Shown: positions 8,986 to 17,488, counted from the first letter of the stretch. The stretch: 64,000 nucleotides of DNA from Streptomyces sp. JB150 (GCF_011193355.1 NZ_CP049780.1:1029803-1093802), one strand, 5' to 3'. Numbers and translations: made by a program. The notes: generated by a model not told the origin, from the letters alone.

Positions 8986-9022
8986 CGCCGACGCCCCGCG
9001 CGGCGTCGAATGGTTTTCCGGC

Positions 9023-9835
9023 TCACGGCCCCAGGTGCTTCAGCGCCTCGCGCACCGACAGCGGCGCGAACCGGTGCCCCTCGCGGGCCAGGAACGCGCG
9101 CACGGCGTCCGGGTCGGTCTTGGCGTACTCGCGCAGGGTCCAGCCGATGGCCTTGCGGACGAAGAAGTCGGGGTGGGAGGCCTGGCGCAGGCAGTAGCCG
9201 AAGAGGCGGTCGGCGTCGGTGCGGTCCTTGTAGGAGAGCTGGTGGAGCAGGGCCGCGCGGGCGACCCACAGGTCGTCGTCCGCGATCCAGGCGTCCATCT
9301 GCCGCACCAGTGCGGGATCGGCGGCGACCAGCGGGCCGACGACGTGGACGGCGAGCAGGTCGACCGTGTCCCACCAGGAAACCGTGGTGATCAGCCGCCG
9401 GGCCACCGGCAGGAAGGCGGAGGAGCAGCGGCCCACGTGGCGGCGGAGGTAGTCGACGGCGAAGTAGTGGTACTCGCGCTCCGGCAGCCGCCAGCAGCGC
9501 AGCGCCACCGCCGCGCAGTCGGCCTCGCCGGGGCGGGGCGTGCCCGCGAGGACCGTGCGGGACAGGGCGCGGCGCTCGGGCGTGGGCAGGCCGAGGAAGG
9601 GGGCGACGTCCTTCATGTAGGCGCGCATGGACGCCGCCCGCGCGGGGTCGGCGGCGGCGCCGTAGACGGCGGTGAGCCGTGGCAGCAGGGTGTCGGCGAG
9701 GTCGCTGTGCGGGATGTCCGCCGGCCCGGCGCCGGTTGCTCCCGTTCCTGGCGTTCCGGTGCCTGACGTTCCGGGGCCGGCCGAGCCGGTGCCCGAGGTT
9801 CCGGTGCCTGACGTTCCGGTGCCTGTGACGCCCAT
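9023..9835 (-). CDS. AlkD-type DNA alkylation-repair glycosylase
   Basis: A 270-residue HEAT-like repeat protein of the AlkC/AlkD DNA glycosylase family, which removes alkylated purines such as 3-methyladenine and 7-methylguanine. Two signature segments are visible: SWWDTVD (the Trp and catalytic Asp of AlkD) and VRKAIGWTLREYAK (the second DNA-contacting Trp). The first 37 residues are a low-complexity Thr/Gly/Ser repeat (GTGTSGTG) not part of the domain. The start is uncertain: ATG 9835 is chosen, with in-frame alternatives at 9847 and 9862. It diverges from the TVP38 gene. Confidence 0.8.
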   Translation of the reverse strand: MGVTGTGTSGTGTSGTGSAGPGTSGTGTPGTGATGAGPADIPHSDLADTLLPRLTAVYGAAADPARAASMRAYMKDVAPFLGLPTPERRALSRTVLAGTPRPGEADCAAVALRCWRLPEREYHYFAVDYLRRHVGRCSSAFLPVARRLITTVSWWDTVDLLAVHVVGPLVAADPALVRQMDAWIADDDLWVARAALLHQLSYKDRTDADRLFGYCLRQASHPDFFVRKAIGWTLREYAKTDPDAVRAFLAREGHRFAPLSVREALKHLGP

Positions 9836-9872
9836 GAGACGAACCATACGGCGATCACACACATATGTCGGT

Positions 9873-9878
9873 TAGTGT
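9873..9878 (+). promoter_or_regulatory. -10 box, leaderless promoter of the TVP38 gene
   Basis: TAGTGT lies six bases before ATG 9885; there is no Shine-Dalgarno sequence in the short divergent gap. Confidence 0.55.
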
Positions 9879-9884
9879 CACCGG

Positions 9885-10670
9885 ATGCTTGATGCCACCA
9901 CCCGCTCTGGCGGCACTGCCACGGCCTCGGCCTCTCCCCGGGCCACCGTCCTGGCCGGTCCCTCGGAACTCGCCGTCGCCGTCCCCGCGCGTGCCGGTCT
10001 CCCCGCGCGCTGCGCGCGGGTCCTGCTGTCGCCCTGGTCCCGTTTCGCGCTGCTGGTCGCGCTGCTCGTCGGTGCCGCGTCCTGTGTGCTGCTGTTCGAA
10101 CCGCAGCGGCTGCTCGCGCACGGCTGGCCGCCGCAGCTCTCCGGTGCCGCGGCGGCGCTGGTGTTCGCGGTGGCGTACGGCCTGTGCACGGTGGCGTTCG
10201 TGCCCCGGCCGCTGCTGAACCTGGCGGCGGGCGCGCTGTTCGGTTCGCAGCTGGGGCTCGGCGCGGCGGTGGGCGGCACGGTGCTCGGCGCGGGGCTGGC
10301 CTTCGGGCTGGGCCGGGTGCTGGGGCAGGACGCGTTGCGCCCGCTGCTGCGGGGCCGGGTGCTGACGGCCGTGGACGGTCAGCTGAGCCGGCACGGCTTC
10401 CGCTCGATGCTGGCGGTGCGGCTGTTCCCCGGAGTGCCGTTCTCGGCGGCGAACTACTGCGCGGCGGTGTCCCGGATGGGCTGGCTGCCGTTCCTGCTCG
10501 CGACGGCGATCGGTTCGGTGCCGAACACCGCCGCGTACGTCGTGGCCGGCGCCCGTGCCTCGGCGCCGACGTCGCCGGCCTTCCTGATCGCCATGGCCTG
10601 CATCGCGCTGCCCGCGCTGGGCGGTGCGGTGGTGGCGTGGCGCAAGCGCCACCACCTGCGGGGCCGCTGA
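9885..10670 (+). CDS. TVP38/TMEM64 (SNARE-associated, VTT) membrane protein
   Basis: A 261-residue integral membrane protein of the DedA/TVP38 superfamily. It starts with a variable Ala/Arg-rich cytoplasmic stretch, then about six membrane helices. The family core is present: 'LFPGVPFSAANYCAAVSRMGWLPFLLATAIGSVPNT', with the conserved Arg just before FPGVPF and the re-entrant Pro/Gly-rich segment. Relatives move or scramble lipids or undecaprenyl phosphate; the exact substrate here is unknown. It converges on the thiolase gene. Confidence 0.8.
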   Translation: MLDATTRSGGTATASASPRATVLAGPSELAVAVPARAGLPARCARVLLSPWSRFALLVALLVGAASCVLLFEPQRLLAHGWPPQLSGAAAALVFAVAYGLCTVAFVPRPLLNLAAGALFGSQLGLGAAVGGTVLGAGLAFGLGRVLGQDALRPLLRGRVLTAVDGQLSRHGFRSMLAVRLFPGVPFSAANYCAAVSRMGWLPFLLATAIGSVPNTAAYVVAGARASAPTSPAFLIAMACIALPALGGAVVAWRKRHHLRGR

Positions 10671-10705
10671 GCCGCCGGACCCCGACGCCCTCAAAGGACC
10701 GTCCG

Positions 10706-11875
10706 TCAGATCCTCTCGAGGATCATCGCGTTGGCCAGGCCGCCCGCCTCGCACATGGTCTGCAGGGCGTAGCGGGCGCCGCGGGCCCGCATGGCGTGGA
10801 CGAGGGTGGTGGTCAGCCGGGTGCCGCTGGCGCCGAGCGGGTGGCCGAGGGCGATGGCCCCGCCGTGGACGTTGATCCTGGCCGGGTCGGCGCCGGTCTC
10901 CTGCTGCCAGGCGAGGACCACGCTCGCGAACGCCTCGTTGATTTCGAACAGGTCGATGTCGTCGAGGGTCAGGCCGGCCCTGCGCAGCACCTTCTCGGTG
11001 GCCGGGACGACGCCGGTGAGCATCAGCAGCGGGTCGGAGCCGGTGACGGCGAAGCTGTGCAGCCGGGCGAGGGGGCGCAGGCCGAGGCGGGCGGCGGTCT
11101 CGCTGGTCGTGACGAGCACGGCCGAGGCGCCGTCGTTGATGGGGCTGGCGTTGCCCGCGGTGATGTTCCACTCGATCTGCGGGAACCGTTCGGCGAAGCC
11201 GGGGTCGTGGTAGGCGGGCTTGAGACCGGCCAGGATCTCGGGGGTGCTGGAGGGTCGTACGCACTCGTCGCGCGCGACGCCGTCCAGGGGCGCCACCTCG
11301 GCGTCGAACAGGCCCTGGTCCCAGGCGGCGGCCGCCTTGTGGTGCGAGGAGACGGCGAACGTGTCCATCTGCTCGCGGGTCAGCGACCACTTGGCCGCGA
11401 TCAGCTCGGCGCTGATGCCCTGCGGGACCAGGCCGTCGGGGTAGCGCTCGGCGACGCCGGGCCCGAAGGGGTCCGCGCCGGGCGGCACGTTGGACCACAT
11501 GGGCACCCGGCTCATCGACTCCACGCCGCAGGCGACGGCGAGGTCGTACGCGCCGGACATGACGCCCTGGGCGGCGAAGTGCACGGCCTGCTGGGAGGAG
11601 CCGCACTGGCGGTCCACGGTGGTCGCGGGGACCGACTCGGGGAAGCCCGCGGACAGCACGGCGTAGCGGGTGGTGTTCATGGCCTGTTCGCCGACCTGGT
11701 CGACGGTGCCGCCGATGACGTCGTCGATCAGCGCGGGGTCGACGCCGGAGCGTTCGACGAGGGTGCGCAGGGTGTGGGCGAGGAGTTCGACGGGGTGGAC
11801 GTGCGCGAGGGCGCCGGTCGGCTTGCCCTTGCCCATGGGGGTGCGAACGGCTTCGACGATGACTGCGTCACGCAT
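10706..11875 (-). CDS. Acetyl-CoA C-acyltransferase (thiolase)
   Basis: A 389-residue type II thiolase. The nucleophile is Cys91 in DRQCGSSQQA. NEAFAS, the catalytic His in HPLGASG and the second Cys in TMCEAGGLAN complete the active site. Type and length fit degradative thiolases of beta-oxidation. ATG 11875 follows AAGGAGG with good spacing; the longer frame to 11932 would run through the operator region. It is divergent from the HxlR regulator, with an inverted repeat between them, so it is the likely target of that regulator. Confidence 0.9.
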   Translation of the reverse strand: MRDAVIVEAVRTPMGKGKPTGALAHVHPVELLAHTLRTLVERSGVDPALIDDVIGGTVDQVGEQAMNTTRYAVLSAGFPESVPATTVDRQCGSSQQAVHFAAQGVMSGAYDLAVACGVESMSRVPMWSNVPPGADPFGPGVAERYPDGLVPQGISAELIAAKWSLTREQMDTFAVSSHHKAAAAWDQGLFDAEVAPLDGVARDECVRPSSTPEILAGLKPAYHDPGFAERFPQIEWNITAGNASPINDGASAVLVTTSETAARLGLRPLARLHSFAVTGSDPLLMLTGVVPATEKVLRRAGLTLDDIDLFEINEAFASVVLAWQQETGADPARINVHGGAIALGHPLGASGTRLTTTLVHAMRARGARYALQTMCEAGGLANAMILERI

Positions 11876-11946
11876 GGTGCGGGCCTCCTTGGCCGCCGTG
11901 GCGATGACCGGCGGCGCGCGCCGGCCGCCCACCGGCTCGATTACCA

Positions 11947-11969
11947 GTGAGTAGGAAATCTGGACTCAC
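11947..11969. promoter_or_regulatory. Inverted repeat between thiolase and HxlR regulator
   Basis: GTGAGT (11947-11952) and ACTCAC (11964-11969) are perfect arms with an 11-bp spacer, in the 142-bp divergent gap. The position and size suit a dimeric winged-helix HxlR operator controlling the thiolase and possibly the regulator itself. Confidence 0.55.
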
Positions 11970-12004
11970 CATAGCCGGGTAGGTTGGAAAATCAAACCCT
12001 CCCC

Positions 12005-12010
12005 TAGACT
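12005..12010 (+). promoter_or_regulatory. -10 box, leaderless promoter of the HxlR gene
   Basis: TAGACT is seven bases before ATG 12018, with no ribosome-binding sequence. Confidence 0.55.
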
Positions 12011-12017
12011 TCTCCTC

Positions 12018-12488
12018 ATGGCCGCTCGCAAAGACCCGCGTCCCTGCTCGATCGCCGACGCCCTGACGCTCGTCGGCGAGAAGTACTCCCTGCTCGTCGT
12101 GCGGGAGGTGTGTCTCGGCAACGGCCGCTTCGACCAGCTGGTGCGCAACATCGGCGCCCCGCGCGACGTCCTGGCCACCCGGCTGCGCCGCCTCGTGGAC
12201 GCGGGCGTCCTCACCAAGCGGGCCTACAGCGAACGCCCGCAGCGCTTCGAGTACCGGCCCACCCAGGCCGGCCTGGAGCTGGTCCCCGTCCTGCTGACGC
12301 TCATGGAATGGGGCAACCGCCACCTGCGCCCCGACGGCGACCGCCCCATGGTCAACGAGCACGTCTGCGGCCACGAACTGGTCCCCGTGGTCACCTGCCA
12401 GGCCTGCGGCGAGGCCGTCCACCACCAGGACCTGACCCCGCACCCCCAGTCCCCGGGCTGGACGGTGTCGGGCCCGACGGCGGCCTGA
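12018..12488 (+). CDS. HxlR-family transcriptional regulator
   Basis: A 156-residue winged-helix protein. The HxlR signature is clear: PCSIADALTLVGEKYSLLVV at 9-28, GRFDQLVRNIGAPRDVLATRLRRLVDAGVLTKRAYSERPQR with the recognition helix and wing. The C-terminus adds CGHELVPVVTCQACGE, a Cys/His cluster that could bind metal or sense redox state. It probably controls the divergent thiolase via the inverted repeat at 11947-11969. Confidence 0.88.
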   Translation: MAARKDPRPCSIADALTLVGEKYSLLVVREVCLGNGRFDQLVRNIGAPRDVLATRLRRLVDAGVLTKRAYSERPQRFEYRPTQAGLELVPVLLTLMEWGNRHLRPDGDRPMVNEHVCGHELVPVVTCQACGEAVHHQDLTPHPQSPGWTVSGPTAA

Positions 12489-12509
12489 CCCGGCCGGCCG
12501 CGAAGAGGA

Positions 12510-13257
12510 TCAGGCGCGGTCCGGGAACCCGGTGGTCCCCGCCGTCCCCTGTCCGTAGACGTCCATTCGCCCGCACATCCCGAACCGCCCCCGCGCGGAG
12601 GGCCGCTCCGCCCGTACGACGGCGTCGGCGAGGTGGGAGGCGTCGCCCTGTTCGAGGCGGACGAGCCGGTCCCCGGTGGCCGCCGCGGCGGCTGCCCCAC
12701 CGCGCTCCCGGCGGGCCCGCCATTGCGCGATCCGGGGCCGTACCAGCGCTGCGGCCGCCCGGTGGAAGTCGGCCGGCGCCTGGTGGCCGCCCGCGCGGAG
12801 CGCGCGACAGCCCTCCGCTGCCAGGTCGCGCCGGGCACGGGCGATCCGCTCCTGTTCGGCCTCCGGCGCTCCGGCCGGGATCGCGGTCGCGGCGGCGTAC
12901 GTCTCGGGGTCGGCCAGGTGGCGCGGCGGCAGGGTGAGCACCGCGTCCCCCCGCCTCGGGCAGACCGCTGTTCCGCAGGAGGACGGTGATGCGCAAGCCA
13001 CCGTCGTTGACGAGCCGGTGGACGGTGCCCGGCGTGAACCAGGCGACCGTTCCCGGCGCGGGCGGCGTGACCTCTTACCCGGAGACGGTGAGCGTCTGCA
13101 CGGCCCCGTGTCCGCCGGTCACGGCGTACCCCTCCGTACAGACCAGGTGCAGCTGGGGCGTGCTCCCGCACACCCCGTCCGCGGCCGGCCAGTCGTACAC
13201 CGAGAAGCCGGAGACGGCGACCCCGCCGGGCAGCCCCTGGAAGGCACCCGCGCTCAC
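12510..13257 (-). pseudogene. Cupin-domain protein, broken by a nonsense codon and a frameshift
   Basis: GTG 13257 overlaps the stop of the DUF6807 gene (GTGA), as expected for the third gene of this operon. The frame encodes a cupin start (GGVAVSGFSVYDWPAADGVC), then hits TAA at 13075-13077 where a Tyr codon would fit; the same frame continues with PGTVAWFTPGTVHRLVND and LLRNSGLPEAG. A C6 run at 12947-12952 (G6 on the coding strand) then shifts the frame, and the other frame continues sensibly (DAVLTLPPRHLADPETYAAA) to a stop at 12510. Two independent lesions suggest real decay, though sequencing error at the homopolymer is possible. Confidence 0.75.
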
Positions 13258-14180
13258 CACGGGTGCGCCTCCAGGTACGCGGCGATCTCCTCCCGTCCCC
13301 ACGCCCCGTCGGCCACCACGACCCGGTAGCGACGACTGAGGGTGTCGCCGGGCGCCAGCTCCAACTCGTCGAAGAACGCCCAGGACGGCGCGACGGCCGC
13401 GAACGGGTCGTTGCGTACGAACCAGTGGGCGGGGTGGGCTCCGCGCGTCCCCGCGTGGTCGTTCTCCGGGGCGTGCGCGAAGACCAGCGTGGCGTGGCCG
13501 TCCGCGCCGTCGTGCTCCCCGGTGTAGGCGAGCCAGGGCGCCTGCCGGCCCATCAGACCGGGCCCCTCGCCGTCCGGGCCGGTGACGCGGCCGCCCCGGA
13601 AGGCGCGCGGGCCGCGCCAGAACAGACCGGTGTAGCCGGCCATCTCCCGCCCGGCGGTGGTCGGGCTGCCGAACCGCAGCGGTTCGCCGCGCCGGTTGGT
13701 GATGGCGCTCGTCCAGGTCAGCGCCCACGAGCCGGCCGCCGGATCGACGTCGTGCACCTCGATCCGCCGCCGCTCCTCGGCCCACAGCTCCCCGCTGTGC
13801 GGATGCCAGGTCAGCCGCTCCGCGAGGACGACCCGGCCGCCGTCCGCGCTCACCTCGTCGAACGTCACGTGCGCCATCGAGCCGACCCGCTCGGGCAGCG
13901 CCACGTAACCCTTGCCGTGGACGTAGGAGTTGCCGCCCCACAGGTTCGCCCCGGACAGGTGCGAGGCCGTCATCTGCAGGCCTTTGTGCCAGCGGTGGTC
14001 GTTGGGCCGGTAGCCGGTCACGACGGCACCGGACAGGGTGCGCAGCGGGTGCAGATACGGCTTCGGGGCCTCCCAGGCCGCCTCCGGCCGGTAGACGTAC
14101 GCGAGCAGTTCGACGCCGGTGTCGGCTTCGGTGACGGTGACGCGGTCGCCGTGCGTGTGGGTGACCCGCAGCGCGGTCAT
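13254..14180 (-). CDS. DUF6807 (PmoA-like) protein of a sugar operon
   Basis: A 308-residue protein of the DUF6807/PmoA family: 'PYLHPLRTLSGAVVTGYRPNDHRWHKGL' with the conserved His/Asp cluster near 40-70 and 'FFDELELAPGDTLSRRYRVVVADG' near the end. Family members are found beside Gfo/Idh/MocA oxidoreductases in carbohydrate catabolism loci; their chemistry is not settled. Its ATG overlaps the stop of the upstream oxidoreductase (ATGA), which indicates translational coupling, and its own stop overlaps the start of the cupin pseudogene. Confidence 0.8.
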   Translation of the reverse strand: MTALRVTHTHGDRVTVTEADTGVELLAYVYRPEAAWEAPKPYLHPLRTLSGAVVTGYRPNDHRWHKGLQMTASHLSGANLWGGNSYVHGKGYVALPERVGSMAHVTFDEVSADGGRVVLAERLTWHPHSGELWAEERRRIEVHDVDPAAGSWALTWTSAITNRRGEPLRFGSPTTAGREMAGYTGLFWRGPRAFRGGRVTGPDGEGPGLMGRQAPWLAYTGEHDGADGHATLVFAHAPENDHAGTRGAHPAHWFVRNDPFAAVAPSWAFFDELELAPGDTLSRRYRVVVADGAWGREEIAAYLEAHPW

Positions 14181-15382
14181 ACGGCCACCTCCCGGCCCTC
14201 GCCGAAGGCGCCGCCGGCCGGTCCGGCGGGCCGGGCGGCGGGCCCGTCGGCACCGGGCGCCCAGCCGGGCGCGCCGCCGTGCAGCTCGGTGTAGTAGGGG
14301 TCGCCGGGGCCGATCTCGCCCCGCCGCACGGTGGTGTCGGTGAACGCCGACTTGTACAGCGCGGTGACCAGTTCCAGGCTCTTGCGTCCGTCCGCGCCGC
14401 TGCTGCGCGGCCGCTCCCCCGCGCGCATGCTGGCGATCAGCTCCCGCAGCTGCGCGAGGTGGGAGCTGGGCACGTCCGGCCCGAAGTCCCGCCAGGCCGC
14501 GGCCTCCGCCTCGGGCACGCCCGGCGCGGGCGTGATGCGCCAGGACGCGTTGCTGTAGCCGTACAGGTGGGTCAGTTCGATGGTGGCCCGCTCGCAGTCG
14601 AGGCGAATCCGGCTGACCTCGTCGGGGCTGAGCACGCTGTTGACGACGGTGGCCAGCGCCCCGCTCTCGAACCGCACCAGCGCGGTGGAGACGTCCTCGG
14701 TCTCCACGTCGTGCACCAGCCGCCCAGCCATGGCGCGCACCTCGCGCCACGGGCCGAGCACGTCGAGGAGCAGGTCCATCTGGTGGATGCCGTGCCCCAT
14801 CGCCGGACCGCCGCCCTCCGAGCGCCAGCGCCCGCGCCAGGGCACGGCGTAGTAGGCGCCGTCGCGGTACCAGGTGGTCTGGCAGTGCGCGACCAGCGGC
14901 CGGCCGACGGCGCCCTCGGCGAGCAGCCGGCGGACGTGGGCGGCGCCGGACCCGAAGCGGTGCTGGAAGACGATCGCGGCGTACGGGCCGCCGTCCGTCC
15001 CCTCCTCCGCCTCGACGGCGGCGAAGTCGGCGAGCGAGGGCACGGGCGGCTTCTCGCACCACACCCAGGCCCCGGCGCGCAGCGCGGCCACGGTCTGCTC
15101 GCGGTGCAGGGTCGGCGGGGTGCAGACGCAGACGAGATCGGGGCGCTGCTCGCGGAGCATCCGCTCCAGGTCGGTGTACGGGTGCGGGATCCCGCCCTGC
15201 GCACAGAACGCCTCGACGGCCGCCGCGTCGATGTCGACCGCCGCGACCACCTCCGTCTCGCCCTCCTCGGCGAGCCGGGCGAGGGCGGGCAGATGGTGGC
15301 CGCGGGCGATGGCACCGGTGCCGATGACGGCAGCACGGACCGGGCGGACCGGGCGGCCGGCGAGGGAAGCGGACGTGGACAT
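14177..15382 (-). CDS. Gfo/Idh/MocA-family oxidoreductase
   Basis: A 401-residue NAD(P)-dependent sugar dehydrogenase. The Rossmann motif is VIGTGAIARGHHLPAL (about 19-34), the family EKP motif is CEKPPVPSL (catalytic Lys), and the C-terminal alpha/beta domain carries GHGIHQMDLLLDVLG with the active-site His/Asp pair. ATG 15382 is chosen; AGGAG lies about 14 bases upstream. It is the first gene of the operon with the DUF6807 gene and the cupin pseudogene, and a LacI-type operator lies 53-64 bp upstream of the start. Confidence 0.88.
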   Translation of the reverse strand: MSTSASLAGRPVRPVRAAVIGTGAIARGHHLPALARLAEEGETEVVAAVDIDAAAVEAFCAQGGIPHPYTDLERMLREQRPDLVCVCTPPTLHREQTVAALRAGAWVWCEKPPVPSLADFAAVEAEEGTDGGPYAAIVFQHRFGSGAAHVRRLLAEGAVGRPLVAHCQTTWYRDGAYYAVPWRGRWRSEGGGPAMGHGIHQMDLLLDVLGPWREVRAMAGRLVHDVETEDVSTALVRFESGALATVVNSVLSPDEVSRIRLDCERATIELTHLYGYSNASWRITPAPGVPEAEAAAWRDFGPDVPSSHLAQLRELIASMRAGERPRSSGADGRKSLELVTALYKSAFTDTTVRRGEIGPGDPYYTELHGGAPGWAPGADGPAARPAGPAGGAFGEGREVAV

Positions 15383-15702
15383 GGATCTGATCAGCACTCC
15401 TCCGGGGTGGCGAGCCAGGAGAGCACCTGTCGTAGCAAGCGCTTTCCCTCGCCCGGCAACGTAGGTGCCCGCGCACCGGCCGGTCAACACCCGGAGCGGA
15501 TCACCGGAGCGCTCACGGCCCGACGGCCGCCGGCCCGCTGTGAAGCCCCTGTGTCGGCCTCTTCACCCCGGGACGCTACGCTGCCCCTCGACACACCTGA
15601 TCACCGCGCGCGCGGGCCCGGTGTGCCCGTCTTCACCGCGCGCGGAGGCAAGGACGTGTCCGTCGTCCGTTCCACGATCGGCACTTGGACTCCTTAACTT
15701 CC
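15383..15702. other. 320-bp divergent intergenic region
   Basis: Holds the promoter region of the Gfo/Idh operon with its LacI-type operator on the left, and the upstream region of uppP on the right. No convincing gene is seen. A TACGCT hexamer near 15576 is a weak -10 candidate for uppP. Confidence 0.5.
15435..15446. promoter_or_regulatory. LacI/GalR-type operator
   Basis: GCAAGCGCTTTC centred on the palindrome AAGCGCTT (15437-15444). The central CG step with AAGC/GCTT arms is the classic half-site arrangement of LacI-family sugar repressors in Streptomyces. It lies in the promoter region of the Gfo/Idh-DUF6807 operon. No LacI gene is next to it, so the repressor must be encoded elsewhere. 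Confidence 0.7.
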
Positions 15703-16578
15703 ATGTCTTGGTTCGAATCACTCATCCTCGGACTCGTCCAGGGGCTGACCGAGTTCCTCCCCGTGTCCTCCAGCGCCCACCTGCGGCTGACCGCAGCCTT
15801 CTCGGGCTGGGACGACCCGGGTGCCGCCTTCACGGCGATCACCCAGATCGGCACGGAGACCGCCGTGCTGATCTACTTCCGCCAGGACATCGGCCGGATC
15901 CTCGCCGCGTGGTCGCGCTCCCTGTACGACAAGGCATGGCGCAAGGACCACGACGCCCAGATGGGCTGGCTGGTGATCGTCGGGTCCATCCCGATCGGCG
16001 TGCTCGGCGTGACGCTCAAGGACCAGATCGAGGGCCCGTTCCGCGATCTGCGGCTCACCGCGACGATGCTGATCGTGGTCGGCGTGATCATCGGCATCGC
16101 CGACCGGCTGGCGGCCCGCGACGAGACCGGCGGCCGGCACCGCGCGGTCAAGCAGCGCAAGGGCTTGCAGGACCTCGGCGTGCGGGACGGCCTGATCTTC
16201 GGCCTGTGCCAGGCCGCCGCCCTCATCCCGGGCGTCTCCCGCTCCGGCGCGACCATCAGCGGCGGCCTGTTCATGGGCTACCAGCGCGAGGCCGCGGCCC
16301 GCTACTCCTTCCTGCTCGCCATCCCCGCGGTGCTGGCCTCCGGCCTGTTCGAACTCAAGGACGCGATGGAGGGCGGGCACGTCTCGTGGGGGCCGACGAT
16401 CTTCGCGACGATCATCGCGTTCGGCACCGGATACGCGGTCATCGCGTGGTTCATGAAGTTTATCTCCACCAAGAGCTTCATGCCGTTCGTCTGGTACCGG
16501 CTGGTGCTCGGTGTGGTGCTGATCGTGCTGGTCATGATGGGTGTGATCAGTCCGCACGCGGGCGAATCGGCCCACTGA
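15703..16578 (+). CDS. uppP: Undecaprenyl-diphosphatase (UppP/BacA)
   Basis: A 291-residue membrane enzyme that hydrolyses undecaprenyl pyrophosphate to the monophosphate, recycling the lipid carrier for peptidoglycan synthesis and giving bacitracin tolerance. Motif 1 is GLVQGLTEFLPVSSSAHL at about 10-27 (essential Glu and Ser), motif 2 is PGVSRSGATIS with the essential Arg; about eight membrane helices. ATG 15703 is preferred over an in-frame TTG at 15685. A GC-rich hairpin downstream (16662-16694) may terminate it. Confidence 0.93.
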   Translation: MSWFESLILGLVQGLTEFLPVSSSAHLRLTAAFSGWDDPGAAFTAITQIGTETAVLIYFRQDIGRILAAWSRSLYDKAWRKDHDAQMGWLVIVGSIPIGVLGVTLKDQIEGPFRDLRLTATMLIVVGVIIGIADRLAARDETGGRHRAVKQRKGLQDLGVRDGLIFGLCQAAALIPGVSRSGATISGGLFMGYQREAAARYSFLLAIPAVLASGLFELKDAMEGGHVSWGPTIFATIIAFGTGYAVIAWFMKFISTKSFMPFVWYRLVLGVVLIVLVMMGVISPHAGESAH

Positions 16579-16661
16579 TCGGCGTCCCTTTCCCCGATCG
16601 TCTGCCACTCGTCCCCCAGTCGTCTCCCATTTGTCTCCCGCGCTCCCGGCGGAGACGCCGA

Positions 16662-16694
16662 AAGGCCCCGGCGGCATCGCTCCGCAAGGGCCTT
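16662..16694 (+). terminator. Probable uppP terminator hairpin
   Basis: AAGGCCC (16662-16668) pairs with GGGCCTT (16688-16694); the loop can form a further GCGG/CCGC pairing. No T-run. Confidence 0.45.
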
Positions 16695-16821
16695 CTCGCA
16701 TGAGTGGACACAGAGGGCGCGTCCGAGACATGACGCAGCGGCAAAATGCACATAAAGGGCGAATACGGCGCATCTCGATGGTTACTCCGAACACGACCCC
16801 CCACAGAACGGAGACCATCTG

Positions 16822-17097
16822 ATGATCATCAAAAAGATGCACGACTTGGGCGTCCGCAGCGAACACGCCTACATGGCCGCCTTCGCCTCCATCGGCCTCA
16901 CCGTCGTCGCCTGGGCCGCCAGCCTGAACGCCGAACCCGGCACCGGCGTCGCCCGAGCCGACCGGTGGGGCATCTTCGTCGGCGAATGGGCCCCCACCTT
17001 CTTCGGCCTCGGCCTCGCCCTCTCCCACTACGAACAGCAGGACGGCACCCTGACGGGCAGCGTCCACGAGCTCCGGCCGACAGCCCAGGCCGGCTGA
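16822..17097 (+). CDS. Small hypothetical membrane protein
   Basis: A 91-residue protein of unknown function. Two hydrophobic segments (about 17-36, AYMAAFASIGLTVVAWAAS, and about 50-66, GIFVGEWAPTFFGLGLAL) probably cross the membrane, separated by a polar loop rich in Glu/Pro/Gly. ATG 16822 is preceded by GGAG eight bases upstream. Upstream DNA from 16700 is less GC-rich than its surroundings and contains GGTTACTC at 16779-16786, which could be part of a promoter. Confidence 0.6.
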   Translation: MIIKKMHDLGVRSEHAYMAAFASIGLTVVAWAASLNAEPGTGVARADRWGIFVGEWAPTFFGLGLALSHYEQQDGTLTGSVHELRPTAQAG

Positions 17098-17166
17098 CTC
17101 CCGGCGACGCGAGAGCCGGCGCGACCCACGCTCGTGACGGACTCCATACGGATCGAGTAGCCGTGC

Positions 17167-17198
17167 GGTAGCGCAGTGTCAGTGCTACCGCCTAGGCT
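17167..17198 (+). promoter_or_regulatory. Inverted repeat plus -10 box before the gene at 17206
   Basis: GGTAGC (17167-17172) and GCTACC (17184-17189) form an inverted repeat with an 11-bp spacer directly before a -10 hexamer TAGGCT (17193-17198), which is seven bases from ATG 17206. The repeat overlaps the -35 area, so a repressor site is plausible. Confidence 0.5.
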
Positions 17199-17205
17199 TG
17201 CCCGC

Positions 17206-17385
17206 ATGTCCCCAGTTTCCGGTGCCCCTGGTTCCGTGCGCTCTGCGGCCGAGGTGAATGAACAGATCCGCGCGCTGTGGTTGCGCGCGGGCGGCACCCT
17301 GTCGGCTCAGGAGCGCGAGGAGTACGAGCTGCTGGTGGTCGAATGGGCCGCCGCCATGCGGGGCGAGATGATCGAAGCGGCGTGA
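17206..17385 (+). CDS. Small hypothetical cytoplasmic protein
   Basis: A 59-residue acidic, mostly helical protein: SAAEVNEQIRALWLRAGG then TLSAQEREEYELLVVEWAAAMRGEMIEAA. No membrane segment or known motif; small conserved Streptomyces proteins of this shape have no assigned function. The start at 17206 is set by the leaderless -10 box TAGGCT; an upstream in-frame start at 17176 lies within the promoter. Confidence 0.55.
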   Translation: MSPVSGAPGSVRSAAEVNEQIRALWLRAGGTLSAQEREEYELLVVEWAAAMRGEMIEAA

Positions 17386-17488
17386 CACCGTGGTGCCGGC
17401 CAGGCCCGCGGGCGGGCCGGCGCCCCGTCGTCCCGGCGAGACCCGCACCTGCGCGGGCACCCCGTCGTTCCGGCCTGCTCCGTCCGGC

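Noticed and set aside
15708..15722. GGTTCGAATC, a tRNA T-loop-like sequence
   Set aside because: It lies in the first codons of uppP; no acceptor or anticodon stems can be drawn around it.
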